DNA from: Terriglobales bacterium
Lineage (GTDB): Bacteria; Acidobacteriota; Terriglobia; Terriglobales; Acidobacteriaceae
Direction: 5' to 3'
DNA: 64,000 bases
Assembly (NCBI GenBank): GCA_025934735.1
Contig: JAICWP010000015.1
Location: 1 to 64,000, forward strand
The notes beneath the pieces are model-generated. The model had not been told where the DNA came from. It saw only the letters and a list, made by a program, of their open reading frames with translations, and did not search any database. The stretch's first letter is position 1. Every line of letters begins with the position of its first letter. Positions 27,359-36,319 of the stretch are shown here, one piece after another. A program made the position numbers and the translations under genes.

Positions 27359-28426
27359 TCATCCGCGGCTCCCACTTTCGAAGGCCGCAGCCGTGACCAG
27401 TTGCGGTTTATCAGGTGCAGCAGCGGATTCCACATCCACTTCGCGCAGGAATTCAGCCGCGGCTTCGGGCAGTACTGTATTGATGTACATTCCCGAACCT
27501 AGTTCGAAACCGGCCACCCGCGTCAGCCGGGGAATGATGCTGAGATACCAGTGGTAGTACTTCACGCCGGCACATTCCGCGGGAGCGGAACGAATGGTGA
27601 AGTTGAAGTCGGGATCATGCAAGCCATAGTAGAGCTTGGCTAGGACCAGACGCAGCACGCGCGCCAGATCCGTAATCTCCTCTCCACTGATATCGGCAAA
27701 ATTGGCCATGTGGCGGCGGGGATATATGTGGGTACAAAACGGGGTAAAGGAAGCAAACGGCTCCAGCGCGACAAAGCGGTCGGTGACCACCACTAAACGG
27801 CTTTTATCCTGCAGTTCCTCCTCGACAGCGGAACAAAACATGCACTCGCCAAAATCGTCGTAGTGGCGCAAGGCCTCGTGCAGGCGGCTGCGCACCTGGG
27901 AAGAGATGACGGGCGTGGCGATAAGCTGGGAATGGGGATGTTCCAGGCTGGTGCCGGCATCCACGCCGTGGTTCTTGAAAATGATGATGTTGGCGATGCG
28001 GGAATCGAGGCTAAGGTCGGTGCAGCGAGCCTTGAGGGCGCGAAAGACGCTGGCCACTTGTGAATCCGGCATCAGGGGGGTGATCTGGGAGTGGTCTGAA
28101 GTCTCGATGACTACTTCGTGAACGCCGAAGCCGTTCACCGTGCGATGAGAGCGTTCCACCACCCGGCGGGGCGTGAGTTCGGGCTGCAGAGCCGCAAACT
28201 TGTTGGGCACCACGCGCACCAGCCAGCGGCTGTCATTGGGCGCGGTCACCCGCAGCACTTCCGGCGGCGTGGACTTCTCATTACCGGGGCAGAAAGGGCA
28301 CCTGGGATCGAAGCTGGGCAGGCTGCGGGGAGCGCGCAGCACCACCATATCCTTGGGACGCTTGGCGCGCTCCGTGGCGATGATGACCCATTCCTTGGTG
28401 AAACGGTTCTGGCGGAGTTCAGGCAT
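27359..28426 (-). CDS. galT: Galactose-1-phosphate uridylyltransferase
   Basis: A 355-residue HIT-superfamily enzyme. A zinc site is suggested by C43 and C46 (CPFCPGNE). The catalytic motif is H163-P-H165-S-Q167 (LEHPHSQLIATP), with H165 the nucleotidylated residue in known GalT. FKNHGVDAGTS and YHWYLSIIPRLTRVAGFELGSGMYIN (shown in part: YHWYLSIIPRL) agree. The enzyme exchanges UMP between UDP-glucose and galactose-1-phosphate in the Leloir route. No galK or galE is adjacent. Divergent from asd with 89 bases between starts. Some related proteins act on other sugar-1-phosphates, which is the chief alternative. Confidence 0.88.
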   Translation of the reverse strand: MPELRQNRFTKEWVIIATERAKRPKDMVVLRAPRSLPSFDPRCPFCPGNEKSTPPEVLRVTAPNDSRWLVRVVPNKFAALQPELTPRRVVERSHRTVNGFGVHEVVIETSDHSQITPLMPDSQVASVFRALKARCTDLSLDSRIANIIIFKNHGVDAGTSLEHPHSQLIATPVISSQVRSRLHEALRHYDDFGECMFCSAVEEELQDKSRLVVVTDRFVALEPFASFTPFCTHIYPRRHMANFADISGEEITDLARVLRLVLAKLYYGLHDPDFNFTIRSAPAECAGVKYYHWYLSIIPRLTRVAGFELGSGMYINTVLPEAAAEFLREVDVESAAAPDKPQLVTAAAFESGSRG

Positions 28427-28515
28427 GTGTCACCTCCCTGGCCTGAGGCGCGGCGGCTTTGCCTTCGTGGCAAAGGTCAAGCGTCCGCCTGGTGTAAAAT
28501 CCGAAGCAAAGTTCC

Positions 28516-29571
28516 ATGCAGCCAAACAAAGTTCCCGTCGGTGTGCTCGGTGCCACCGGTATCGTGGGCCAGCGCTTCCTGCAGATGCTGGAGCGGCATC
28601 CGTGGTTCGAGGTAGCGTGGCTGGCCGCATCCGAGCGGTCGGAAGGCCGAGCTTATGCAGAAGCGGTGCGCTGGCGGCTGAAAACGCCGATTCCGTCGCG
28701 CGCTGCCGCTCTGCCCGTATCATCTGCTAACCCGGATGGCGCTCCCAAAATCATCTTTGCCGCGCTGGACGCCAGCATCGCAGCCGAACTGGAACCACGC
28801 TTTGCCGCTGCCGGGCATGCAGTGATCTCCAACTCCAGCGCGCTGCGCATGCAAAGGGATGTCCCCTTGGTCATTCCCGAAGTCAATGCCGAACACCTGA
28901 AGGTGTTGGAGTGCCAGTCGTGGCGGCGCCAGAGCGGCGGGTTCGTAGTGACCAATCCCAACTGCTCCGCCATTGGCCTGGTGCTGGCCCTGGCTCCATT
29001 AGAGCAGCATTTCGGGCTGGAGAAGGTGATGGCCGTCACCATGCAGGCGGTCAGCGGAGCCGGCTATCCCGGAGTGGCATCGCTCGACATTCTGGGAAAC
29101 GTAATCCCCTACATCGCCAAGGAAGAAGAAAAGATGGAGGAGGAAACCCGCAAGCTGCTGGGCCAGGTGCGGGATGGGCACATCGAACTGGCGGGATTCG
29201 CCATGAGCGCCCAGTGCAACCGAGTAGCGGTGGAGGACGGGCATACGGAGTCAGTCTCGGTGAAACTGAAGAAGAAAGCAGGCGGAGAGGAGATTATCGA
29301 AGCCTGGCAACAATTCCGCGCGGTTCCCCAGGAATTGAGGCTGCCCAGCGCACCGGAACGGCCGGTGGAGTATTTGCCCTCTTCGGACCGGCCGCAGCCG
29401 CGGTTCGACGTGGACCGGGGAGCAGGCATGACGGCTTGCGTGGGGCGATTACGGCCGTGCGGCGTGCTGGAGTGGAAGTTCACCGTCATTTCGCATAACA
29501 CCATCCGCGGCGCCGCCGGAGCTGCGCTGCTGAACGCCGAATTGCTCAAGGCGCAGGGATACCTGGATTAG
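28516..29571 (+). CDS. asd: Aspartate-semialdehyde dehydrogenase
   Basis: A 351-residue enzyme of the archaeal/fungal-type branch. The NADP motif is GVLGATGIVGQRFLQML (residues 9-25), the catalytic cysteine is C150 in TNPNCSAIG, and QAVSGAGYPGV and ISHNTIRGAAG hold other active-site residues. It reduces aspartyl phosphate to the semialdehyde, the branch point to lysine, threonine and methionine. It is first in the plus-strand series asd-lysC-dapB-dapA, although the 219-base gap to lysC suggests a separate promoter there. Length fits the family. Confidence 0.93.
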   Translation: MQPNKVPVGVLGATGIVGQRFLQMLERHPWFEVAWLAASERSEGRAYAEAVRWRLKTPIPSRAAALPVSSANPDGAPKIIFAALDASIAAELEPRFAAAGHAVISNSSALRMQRDVPLVIPEVNAEHLKVLECQSWRRQSGGFVVTNPNCSAIGLVLALAPLEQHFGLEKVMAVTMQAVSGAGYPGVASLDILGNVIPYIAKEEEKMEEETRKLLGQVRDGHIELAGFAMSAQCNRVAVEDGHTESVSVKLKKKAGGEEIIEAWQQFRAVPQELRLPSAPERPVEYLPSSDRPQPRFDVDRGAGMTACVGRLRPCGVLEWKFTVISHNTIRGAAGAALLNAELLKAQGYLD

Positions 29572-29790
29572 CTGCACTTCCTTGCCACGGTTGAATCAAC
29601 TTCGCTACCGCAGATACACGCTGATGAAAACGGATTTTGTCTTCTTCTTCGACTTGGGACTATGGCCATCCGCATTTTTGCCCCAGCTAACGAGTGGTTC
29701 TGATTTATCAGTCCAGAAAATGTCGGCGCTCATCCGCACTAATCCGCGCCAAATGAACTTGGGAACGAAATTGCAGCCGAGGACGGCGCG

Positions 29791-31164
29791 ATGCTGGTAA
29801 TGAAATTCGGCGGCACGTCTGTGGAGAATGCCGCCGCCATAAAGCGCGCCGGCGAGATCGTGCGCGGGCGGCTGGCACAGCGGCCGGTATTAGTAGTCAG
29901 TGCCATGGCCAAAGTCACCGACAGCCTGCTGGCCATGGCTCGCGCCGCCGGCGCCGGCGACCGGCACCGCGCGCTGGAGCTTTCGCGGTGCCTGCGCGAG
30001 CGCCACTACACCACGGCCGGCGAACTGCTCGGTACCGGCCTCTTCACCCAATTCCACTCCGAACTGGAAGCCGAATGCGATGCCCTCGATGAACTGCTGC
30101 GCGGCATCGCCGCCGTGGGCGAGCTGACGCCCCGCACCTCCGACCATGTAGTTTCCTTCGGGGAACGGCTGTCCAGCAAATTAGTCCATGCTTCGTTTTC
30201 CGCGCACGGCATGGCGGTTCAACTGGTGGACGCGCGCCAGTGCATCGTGACCGATGCCACGCACACCCGCGCGGTACCCTTACTGGAGGAAACCAACCAG
30301 CGGCTGCGCAGCCGGGTGAAGCCAATGGTGGAGGCGGGCCGGGTGCCGGTAATGGGCGGATTCATCGGGGCCACTGCGGAAGGAATCACGACCACCATCG
30401 GCCGCGGAGGATCGGATTTTTCCGCCGCCATTGTAGGCGCGGCCTTGGGTGCCGAGCGCATCGAGATCTGGACCGATGTCGACGGAATGATGACCACCGA
30501 TCCTGGCATCTGCCCGGAGGCGAAACGTATTAAGGTCCTCTCCTTCGAAGAGGCCGCCGAACTGGCCTACTTTGGGGCCAAGGTGCTGCACCCGGCCACG
30601 GTGCTGCCCGCCATCCAGAAGAACATCCCGGTGTACGTGCTGAACTCGCGTAATCCCACGTGCGAGGGGACGCGCATCACGGCGCAGGCCCCGCAGTGTC
30701 GCAGCACCTTTAAGGCAATTGCCGCCAAGAAGCGCATCACCATTGTGGACATTGTGGCCACGCGCATGTTGATGGCGCACGGATTCATGCGCGCCATCTT
30801 TGAGGTTTTTGACCGGCACCGCTGCGCCGTAGATGTGGTTTCGACCTCGGAGGTGAGCGTGTCCGTCACCGTGGATTCGAACGAGTCGATTCCAGCCATT
30901 GCCGCCGACCTTGCCACGCTGGCGGACGTGAAATACGAGGGGCGCAAGGCGATTGTCTGTTTGGTGGGCGACAACATTCGTGGCACGCCGGGGGTGGCAG
31001 CCAAGGTTTTCACCACGCTGGGCGACATCAATGTACGCATGATTTCCCAGGGCGCTTCGGAGATCAATCTGACCTTCGTCGTAGAAGAAGAGGACGTGCC
31101 CGACGTGGTGCGGCGGCTGCATGGCACGTTTTTCGCGGATCCCGATCCGGAAATCTTTGCGTAA
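29791..31164 (+). CDS. lysC: Aspartate kinase
   Basis: A 457-residue monofunctional aspartokinase. The N-terminus KFGGTSVENAAAIKRAG holds the nucleotide-binding motif; GRGGSDFSAAIVGAALGA and IWTDVDGMMTTDP form the aspartate site. Two ACT domains follow from about residue 310 (FEVFDRHRCAVDVVSTSEVSVSVT; CLVGDNIRGTPGVAAKVFTTL), giving lysine or threonine feedback control in known enzymes. It phosphorylates aspartate, committing carbon to the Asp family. The upstream 219 bases show no lysine riboswitch that I can recognise. The start ATG follows a purine-rich GCCGAGGACGGCGCG segment. Confidence 0.93.
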   Translation: MLVMKFGGTSVENAAAIKRAGEIVRGRLAQRPVLVVSAMAKVTDSLLAMARAAGAGDRHRALELSRCLRERHYTTAGELLGTGLFTQFHSELEAECDALDELLRGIAAVGELTPRTSDHVVSFGERLSSKLVHASFSAHGMAVQLVDARQCIVTDATHTRAVPLLEETNQRLRSRVKPMVEAGRVPVMGGFIGATAEGITTTIGRGGSDFSAAIVGAALGAERIEIWTDVDGMMTTDPGICPEAKRIKVLSFEEAAELAYFGAKVLHPATVLPAIQKNIPVYVLNSRNPTCEGTRITAQAPQCRSTFKAIAAKKRITIVDIVATRMLMAHGFMRAIFEVFDRHRCAVDVVSTSEVSVSVTVDSNESIPAIAADLATLADVKYEGRKAIVCLVGDNIRGTPGVAAKVFTTLGDINVRMISQGASEINLTFVVEEEDVPDVVRRLHGTFFADPDPEIFA

Positions 31165-31171
31165 GGAACTG

Positions 31172-31232
31172 GCTGGCTAAACCGACTTGCCGCGATCGGC
31201 CGGTCAGCTAGTAATCTAGGCAGTTAGCCAGC
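31172..31232. repeat. Inverted repeat in the lysC-dapB gap
   Basis: GCTGGCTAA (31172-31180) and TTAGCCAGC (31224-31232) form a perfect nine-base-pair stem around a 43-base loop, ending 19 bases before the dapB start. There is no T tract, so it is a hairpin of unknown purpose rather than an obvious terminator. Confidence 0.4.
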
Positions 31233-31251
31233 ACATTCTTTCGTTGCAACA

Positions 31252-31935
31252 ATGATCCTCCTCATTCTTGGTCGCGGGAAGACCGGCTCACTGGTGGCGG
31301 AAGTGGCGCGCCAGCGCGGACACGAAGTGCGGGTACTGGGCAGCGCCGAAAACCACGGCGCCGCCGGGCTCACCACGGACGCGCTGCGCGATGTGGCAGT
31401 CGTCATTGATTTCACCACTCCGGAGGCTGTGCTCGACAATATCGCCGCCTGCGCGCACGCCCGCAAGAACATCGTAGTGGGCACGACCGGCTGGTACGAA
31501 AAGTTGCCCAACATTCGGGAAATTGTGGCCCAGAGCGGCACCGGACTGCTCTTTGCTTCCAATTTTTCCGTCGGCGTAAACATCTTTTTTGAGATTGCCC
31601 GTGCCGCGGCTGCGGCGCTGCACCACGGCTACAACGGCGAGATCATGGAGCGCCACCATGCGCAGAAGAAAGATGCGCCCTCCGGCACGGCGGCAGTGAT
31701 TCAGAAGATCCTGCGCGAAATTGGGGGCCAAGCACCGGAAATTGTTTCCCTGCGTGAAGGTGAAACCGTCGGACTGCACGAGATCGTGCTGGATTCACCC
31801 AATGACACCATCCGCTTGGCCCATGACGCCAAATCACGGCGCGGCTTTGCTGAAGGCGCGGTGCGGGCGGCCGAGTGGCTGGCCGGGCGCAGCGGCTTTT
31901 TCGAATTCCGCGACATCTGGCGGGAGCTGCGGTAA
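31252..31935 (+). CDS. dapB: 4-hydroxy-tetrahydrodipicolinate reductase
   Basis: A 227-residue enzyme, shorter than the usual 240-275. NAD(P) motif ILGRGKTGSLVAEVA; IDFTTPEAVLDNI and VVGTTGWYEKL form the cofactor site; FSVGVNIFFEIARAAA and the catalytic EIMERHHAQKKDAPSGTA carry the family HH..K.D.PSGT signature. It reduces the DapA product to tetrahydrodipicolinate. It lies between lysC and dapA (52 bases to dapA). The shortness comes from a compact N-terminal loop; no key residue appears missing. Confidence 0.92.
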   Translation: MILLILGRGKTGSLVAEVARQRGHEVRVLGSAENHGAAGLTTDALRDVAVVIDFTTPEAVLDNIAACAHARKNIVVGTTGWYEKLPNIREIVAQSGTGLLFASNFSVGVNIFFEIARAAAAALHHGYNGEIMERHHAQKKDAPSGTAAVIQKILREIGGQAPEIVSLREGETVGLHEIVLDSPNDTIRLAHDAKSRRGFAEGAVRAAEWLAGRSGFFEFRDIWRELR

Positions 31936-31987
31936 GCGCCGAATCCCCTTTAACAAGCCCCTCCCGCTTGGTTTATCCTATTAGGCT

Positions 31988-33430
31988 ATGAATTTACGTG
32001 GCTGCGGCACAGCACTGGTAACGCCCTTTCGCCACGATGGCGCGGTGGACGAAGCGGCGCTCCGCGAACTAGTCGCTTGGCAGGTGGAATCGGGAATTGA
32101 CTTCCTTGTTCCCTGCGGGACCACCGGAGAGACGCCGACGCTTTCGCGCAAGGAATGGCTGCGCGTGATCGAACTGACGGTGGAAGTGGCGGCGGGGCGT
32201 GTGCCCATAGTGGCCGGCGCAACTTCCAACTGCACCCGCGAGGCCATTGAAAAGGCGCGCGTGCTCTCCGATCGGGCGGGCGTGGACGCAATTCTGACCG
32301 CGTCGCCGTACTACAACAAGCCCACGCAGGAAGGCCAGTTCCAGCACTTCCGCGCCATTGCGCAGGCGGTCAAGAAACCACTCATCCTCTATAACGTGCC
32401 GGGTCGAACCGGCGCCAATATCGAGCCGGCCACGCTGGCGCGACTGGCTCACATCCGCAACATCATCGGCGTGAAAGAAGCCAGCGGCAATCTGACGCAG
32501 ATTGTGGAAGTATTCAATGCCGTGCCTGGCAGTTTTTTAGTCTTTTCCGGGGATGACGCGGTGACGTTACCCGTCATTTCGCTGGGCGGGGCGGGAATTA
32601 TTTCTGTGGCGTCCAATGAAATTCCGCGCGAGATGGCAGAGATGACGCGGGCAGCGCTGGGCAACGACTGGGACACCGCGCGCCGGCTGCACCGTAAGTA
32701 CCTGCCCCTGATGCAGGCCAACTTCCTGGAATCAAATCCGATCCCGGTGAAGGCGGCGCTGGCCATGATGGGCAGGATTCGCGAGGTTTATCGCCTTCCG
32801 CTGGTGCGCGTGAAGGAAGATACGCGCGCCAAGCTAGAGAAGGTGATGACTGGCGTGGGACTGGAATTGAGGCCGGCGGAGCCAGCGCCGGCGCGGCGCC
32901 CGCGTCCGTTAACAGCGGCAGCAGCCGCGATCGCGGGCCAACCGCCCGTGGCGGCCGAACCTGCGCCGCCGCTGGAAGCAGCAACCGCCTCACAAGACGG
33001 TGGCGAAACTGGAGAACCGACAGCTGGGGCGGAAGAAACCTATGTTCAATCAGTCGAGGAGGTACCGGCGGCTGCACCCGAGAGCGGTGGCGGCAATGGA
33101 ACTGCCGCGGTCCAGAGCGAACCGGCAGCATCGGTAGCGGTGGCTGAGGAAGTGCCTGCCATCGTATCAGAGGCGCCGGCGCTTCAGGCACCACCCGAAC
33201 CGCCAACATTTTTCTTGTATGAGAGCTGGCAGGCGGGACCGCACAAACTAGTTCTGCACCGTTCCACGTGCGGCATTTGCCGGAGCGGTACCGGCCGCCC
33301 CACAGGCAGCGATGAAGCCCACTCGCGCTGGCACGGGCCTTACACCACGACGCAAGAGGCGCGGGAAACCTCGCGTAGTCTGACCAACATCCTGATCCGC
33401 AGCGAGTGCAAGTGCATGGCGAAAAGCTAG
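31988..33430 (+). CDS. dapA: 4-hydroxy-tetrahydrodipicolinate synthase fused to a C-terminal Cys-rich small domain
   Basis: A 480-residue protein, whereas DapA is normally about 290-300. Residues 1-300 are a complete TIM barrel: T45-T46 in CGTTGETP, Y135 (YNVPGRT, with R140) and the Schiff-base lysine K163 (GVKEASGN). Residues 300-405 are a Pro/Ala/Glu-rich linker. Residues 407-480 form a small domain: HRSTCGICRSGTG, RWHGPYTTTQEA and ECKCM, with C428-x2-C431 and C474-x-C476 as a possible metal site. This resembles a stand-alone family of short CxxC...WxGPF...CxC proteins of unknown role. The barrel condenses pyruvate with aspartate semialdehyde. The frame is continuous, so it is not a sequencing break. 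Convergent with the glycosyltransferase. Confidence 0.92.
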   Translation: MNLRGCGTALVTPFRHDGAVDEAALRELVAWQVESGIDFLVPCGTTGETPTLSRKEWLRVIELTVEVAAGRVPIVAGATSNCTREAIEKARVLSDRAGVDAILTASPYYNKPTQEGQFQHFRAIAQAVKKPLILYNVPGRTGANIEPATLARLAHIRNIIGVKEASGNLTQIVEVFNAVPGSFLVFSGDDAVTLPVISLGGAGIISVASNEIPREMAEMTRAALGNDWDTARRLHRKYLPLMQANFLESNPIPVKAALAMMGRIREVYRLPLVRVKEDTRAKLEKVMTGVGLELRPAEPAPARRPRPLTAAAAAIAGQPPVAAEPAPPLEAATASQDGGETGEPTAGAEETYVQSVEEVPAAAPESGGGNGTAAVQSEPAASVAVAEEVPAIVSEAPALQAPPEPPTFFLYESWQAGPHKLVLHRSTCGICRSGTGRPTGSDEAHSRWHGPYTTTQEARETSRSLTNILIRSECKCMAKS

Positions 33431-33485
33431 CGCACTCAGCGTCAGCAATCACCAACGCGATTTGCATTCCGCAGAGGGATGGCAC

Positions 33486-34562
33486 TTACGCGGCCTTTTG
33501 TGCGCTGCCCTGTCCCAAGACTTGCAGATAGAGCTGCTCGTACCCGTCCCCCATGCGAGCGGCAGAAAACTTCTGCTCGGCATGGCGACGGCAGCTTGCC
33601 GGGTTAATTTCACCGATATGCCCCACCGCTTGGGCCATTTCCTCAACCGAGTCCACCAGAAATCCGGTTGCGCCATGGCGCACCACCTCGGGTAGCGCCC
33701 CCCGCCGAAACGCGACGACGGGAGTGCCACAGGCGGCGGCTTCCATGGCTACAAGCGAACTAGTCTCCTCGGCCAGGCTGGGAATCAGCAGAGCCCGGGC
33801 ATGGCTGAGAAGATGGACCTTCTGCTCCGGGGTGGGGGCTTCAGCGAAGCACACACGCTGCAATTTATCGTCTAAATGAGGCGCGATCTCGCGCTGAAAA
33901 TATTGCTGGTGATAGCTGAAGGGGTAAACCTGTCCAGCAAGAATGAGCGGCAGGCCAGCCAAATGCGCAGCCTGAATGGCGAGATGAGGACCCTTCTCCG
34001 GGCAGATGCGGCCGAGCCACAAAAGATAGGAGTGCTTGCGCGCAGTCCACGGAAATCGTTCCACTTCGATGCCATTTCGCACTACGCCGAACAGGCGGGG
34101 AAAGTCCGAGAAGGAACGCGCTTGCGATTCCGAAACACAGCTGAACCCGACATTCAAAGGAATGTTCTCAAACATCTGCGGCGAGTAGAAGGGTCGTGGC
34201 AGATGCAGAGTCGCCAGCGCGGGAAGGCTCAATACAGCAGCGTGCGGCCAGAAGGTGCCGCTCATGTCGTGAATAAGATGGAACCGCCGGTGAGTTCGCT
34301 GGCGCCGGGCGAGAAACTGCAGAATGGCTCGATTATGTTCAGCATCGCGCTGGGGCAAAGCGTCCGGCCGCTCAGGAGGGGGGCCTGTGGGCAGCAACTC
34401 GCCTGCCGCCTGGGAACCGTCGCAAGCGGCAAGCATGGTGCTATGACCGCGCTGCGCCATCTGGCACTGGGTGACCCGCAGCATCTGCTCGGCGCCGCCG
34501 GCGCTGGCTTCCGAAACCGGCAGCAGCGGGTAAGCGATATAGAAGATGCGCAAGCAAGTCAT
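33486..34562 (-). CDS. Family 4 glycosyltransferase
   Basis: From ATG 34562 the protein has 358 residues; the open frame reaches 34718, but those 52 codons lie inside the PIG-L gene and look unlike protein. GT-B fold: IAYPLLPVSEASAGGAEQM at the N-terminus (nucleotide-sugar glycine loop), LWLGRICPEKGPHLAIQAA, and the C-terminal donor site ALLIPSLAEETSSLVAMEAAACGTPVVAF with the EX7E-like spacing. Donor and acceptor unknown. The ATG overlaps the PIG-L stop as ATGA, so the pair is translationally coupled, suggesting a sugar transfer followed or preceded by N-deacetylation. Confidence 0.87.
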   Translation of the reverse strand: MTCLRIFYIAYPLLPVSEASAGGAEQMLRVTQCQMAQRGHSTMLAACDGSQAAGELLPTGPPPERPDALPQRDAEHNRAILQFLARRQRTHRRFHLIHDMSGTFWPHAAVLSLPALATLHLPRPFYSPQMFENIPLNVGFSCVSESQARSFSDFPRLFGVVRNGIEVERFPWTARKHSYLLWLGRICPEKGPHLAIQAAHLAGLPLILAGQVYPFSYHQQYFQREIAPHLDDKLQRVCFAEAPTPEQKVHLLSHARALLIPSLAEETSSLVAMEAAACGTPVVAFRRGALPEVVRHGATGFLVDSVEEMAQAVGHIGEINPASCRRHAEQKFSAARMGDGYEQLYLQVLGQGSAQKAA

Positions 34563-35344
34563 GATGGTGAAGCGGGCGCAAGTTCCGCCGATTGCAGGAA
34601 ATTGGCGAACGCGGCGCTGACTTCCGTGCCCTTGATGGGCCAGCCCCAGGCTTCGTAGTTCAGCACTCCGGAATGCGGGGGCTGCGAGTAGTCGTAAGCA
34701 GCCTGTGGACGGAACCATTCGGTTGCCGCGCTGAACTGCTTCAGCACCTCGCCCTGAGAAGCATAGGCGGCCAGCACCTCATGTTTCGTTTTCTGCTCTT
34801 GCGGCGTGGGTTCCAGCGGGATTTCCGAACCGTTCAGGGAGCGAAACTGCTGGCATAAGGCTGCGCCATCGGTTCTGCGGAAATAGAGCGGCATCTCCCA
34901 GGCGGGCAGCGAAAACTTTCGCGCCAACACAGAGGTCAGGAAGCTGCAACTGTCGTGGTCCGGGTGGCCGCCCTCGTAAGCAAGCGTGAGCAGGGCCTGG
35001 GGACTGCGGCGACGGACCAGGGCAGAAAGGCTCTCCAGAGCCGCGCCCAGGCAGCGAAACAGCTCCTGATCCGTAAAGTAACCTTCGCCGGCTTTCAGGA
35101 ATTCGATATGGCGCACGCCTGCCTGGCCGAGCGCCGTCCGGGCTTCGCGGCGGCGCAGATCGGCGTAGGCTTCGCGGGAACCGGTCTTCTCCCAGAAATA
35201 GCGGTCATGGGGGGCGCCGTCGGTAGCGAAGACCACCACCGGCTCGCTCATGCGCTGCAGCAGGGCACCGCAGCCCACAGCTTCGTCGTCCGGGTGCGCG
35301 ATGAGGATCAGCGTTTTCTGCAGCAAGGGCGCGAGGGCGTCCAT
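34559..35344 (-). CDS. PIG-L/LmbE-family deacetylase
   Basis: A 261-residue zinc-dependent N-deacetylase. The signature H17-P-D-D-E21 (LIAHPDDEAVGCGALL) is followed by ATDGAP and a second metal motif H127...H130-D131 (YEGGHPDHDS). Known members deacetylate GlcNAc-containing glycosides, for example in mycothiol, bacillithiol or lincosamide-type pathways. It shares a four-base ATGA overlap with the downstream family 4 glycosyltransferase and lies 141 bases after dapD. Its real substrate is unknown; the other genes of thiol pathways (BshC- or MshC-like) are not seen in this window. Confidence 0.87.
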   Translation of the reverse strand: MDALAPLLQKTLILIAHPDDEAVGCGALLQRMSEPVVVFATDGAPHDRYFWEKTGSREAYADLRRREARTALGQAGVRHIEFLKAGEGYFTDQELFRCLGAALESLSALVRRRSPQALLTLAYEGGHPDHDSCSFLTSVLARKFSLPAWEMPLYFRRTDGAALCQQFRSLNGSEIPLEPTPQEQKTKHEVLAAYASQGEVLKQFSAATEWFRPQAAYDYSQPPHSGVLNYEAWGWPIKGTEVSAAFANFLQSAELAPASPS

Positions 35345-35485
35345 GAGGAAGTGAGATGCAGGTTAATTGACGATTGTTTGATTGCCGCTTGACGAAAGAG
35401 CACCTAATCAGCAGCTGTTAACACTCAGCCTCTAAACGTCTCCGTCACGTTCGGAAAGTTCGGTCGCTAAATGCTACTTGCTGCC

Positions 35486-36319
35486 TCACCGCAGCCAATC
35501 TTCCAGCTCAATGGCCCGATCGGTGCGCTCATCACGGTATTTGACGATTACGGGGGTGTAAAGCGACAAGTTCCACTCCGCCGCTTTGCCTTTGCCGATG
35601 GCACGCGAGCCTGGCACAACCACGGCATTTTCAGGCACAGTAAGGGGCGCCTCCGCGCTGGCCCGGTAGACCTCGCCCCGCACAATGTCAAAAAGCGGAG
35701 TGGAGCGGGTCAGGATAGTGCCAGCGCCCAGCACCGCGCGCGCCCGCACCCACGTGCCCTCGTAGACGCCGCAGTTGCCGCCCACCAGCACATCGTCTTC
35801 AATCACCACGGGCGCGGCGTTCACCGGCTCCAGCACGCCGCCGATCTGGGCGGCCGCGCTCAAGTGGACGCGCTTGCCAATCTGAGCGCACGAGCCGACC
35901 AGCGCATGCGAATCCACCAGCGTGCCTTCATCCACGTAGGCGCCTACATTGATGTACATAGGCGGCATGCAGATGACGGACGGCGCCACGTAAGCGCCCT
36001 GGCGGACGGAGGAGCCGCCGGGCACCACGCGCACCCGGTCGGCGGGCCGGAAGCGGCGTAGCGGGAAAGTGTCCTTGTCCACGAACGATAAAGCTCCGCC
36101 TTCTCCCGTTTCCTGCAATTCGCCCAGGCGGAAGCCGAGCAGGATGCCCTGCTTCACCCAGGCATTCACCACCCAGCGATCGCCTTTTTTTTCGGCGGCG
36201 CGAATACGGCCCTGGCTCAACGCCTCGCGAAATTCCAGGAACGCCTGGCGTGCCTCCTGCGTGTGCTCTCCCATGGCCATCGCGAACAAATGCTCGATGG
36301 TAGTTTTCAGGTCTGCCAT
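35486..36319 (-). CDS. dapD: 2,3,4,5-tetrahydropyridine-2,6-dicarboxylate N-succinyltransferase
   Basis: A 277-residue left-handed-beta-helix acyltransferase. The N-terminal domain ([10 protein letters not shown] ... [18 protein letters not shown]) is typical of DapD, then hexapeptide repeats: [27 protein letters not shown] (shown in part), [27 protein letters not shown] and [24 protein letters not shown]. It transfers succinyl from succinyl-CoA in the succinylase branch of diaminopimelate synthesis, the route implied here with dapA and dapB on the opposite strand. Length is normal. It heads the minus-strand set with PIG-L and glycosyltransferase genes. Confidence 0.92.
   Translation of the reverse strand: MADLKTTIEHLFAMAMGEHTQEARQAFLEFREALSQGRIRAAEKKGDRWVVNAWVKQGILLGFRLGELQETGEGGALSFVDKDTFPLRRFRPADRVRVVPGGSSVRQGAYVAPSVICMPPMYINVGAYVDEGTLVDSHALVGSCAQIGKRVHLSAAAQIGGVLEPVNAAPVVIEDDVLVGGNCGVYEGTWVRARAVLGAGTILTRSTPLFDIVRGEVYRASAEAPLTVPENAVVVPGSRAIGKGKAAEWNLSLYTPVIVKYRDERTDRAIELEDWLR

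Noticed and set aside
29572-29790. Lysine riboswitch upstream of lysC
   Set aside because: Searched by eye for the conserved five-helix core and found none. The region instead contains loose CGCAGAT/ATCCGC-type repeats of no clear function.
33486-35344. Bacillithiol or mycothiol biosynthesis assignment
   Set aside because: PIG-L plus GT4 alone is not diagnostic; the ligase gene is absent from the window.
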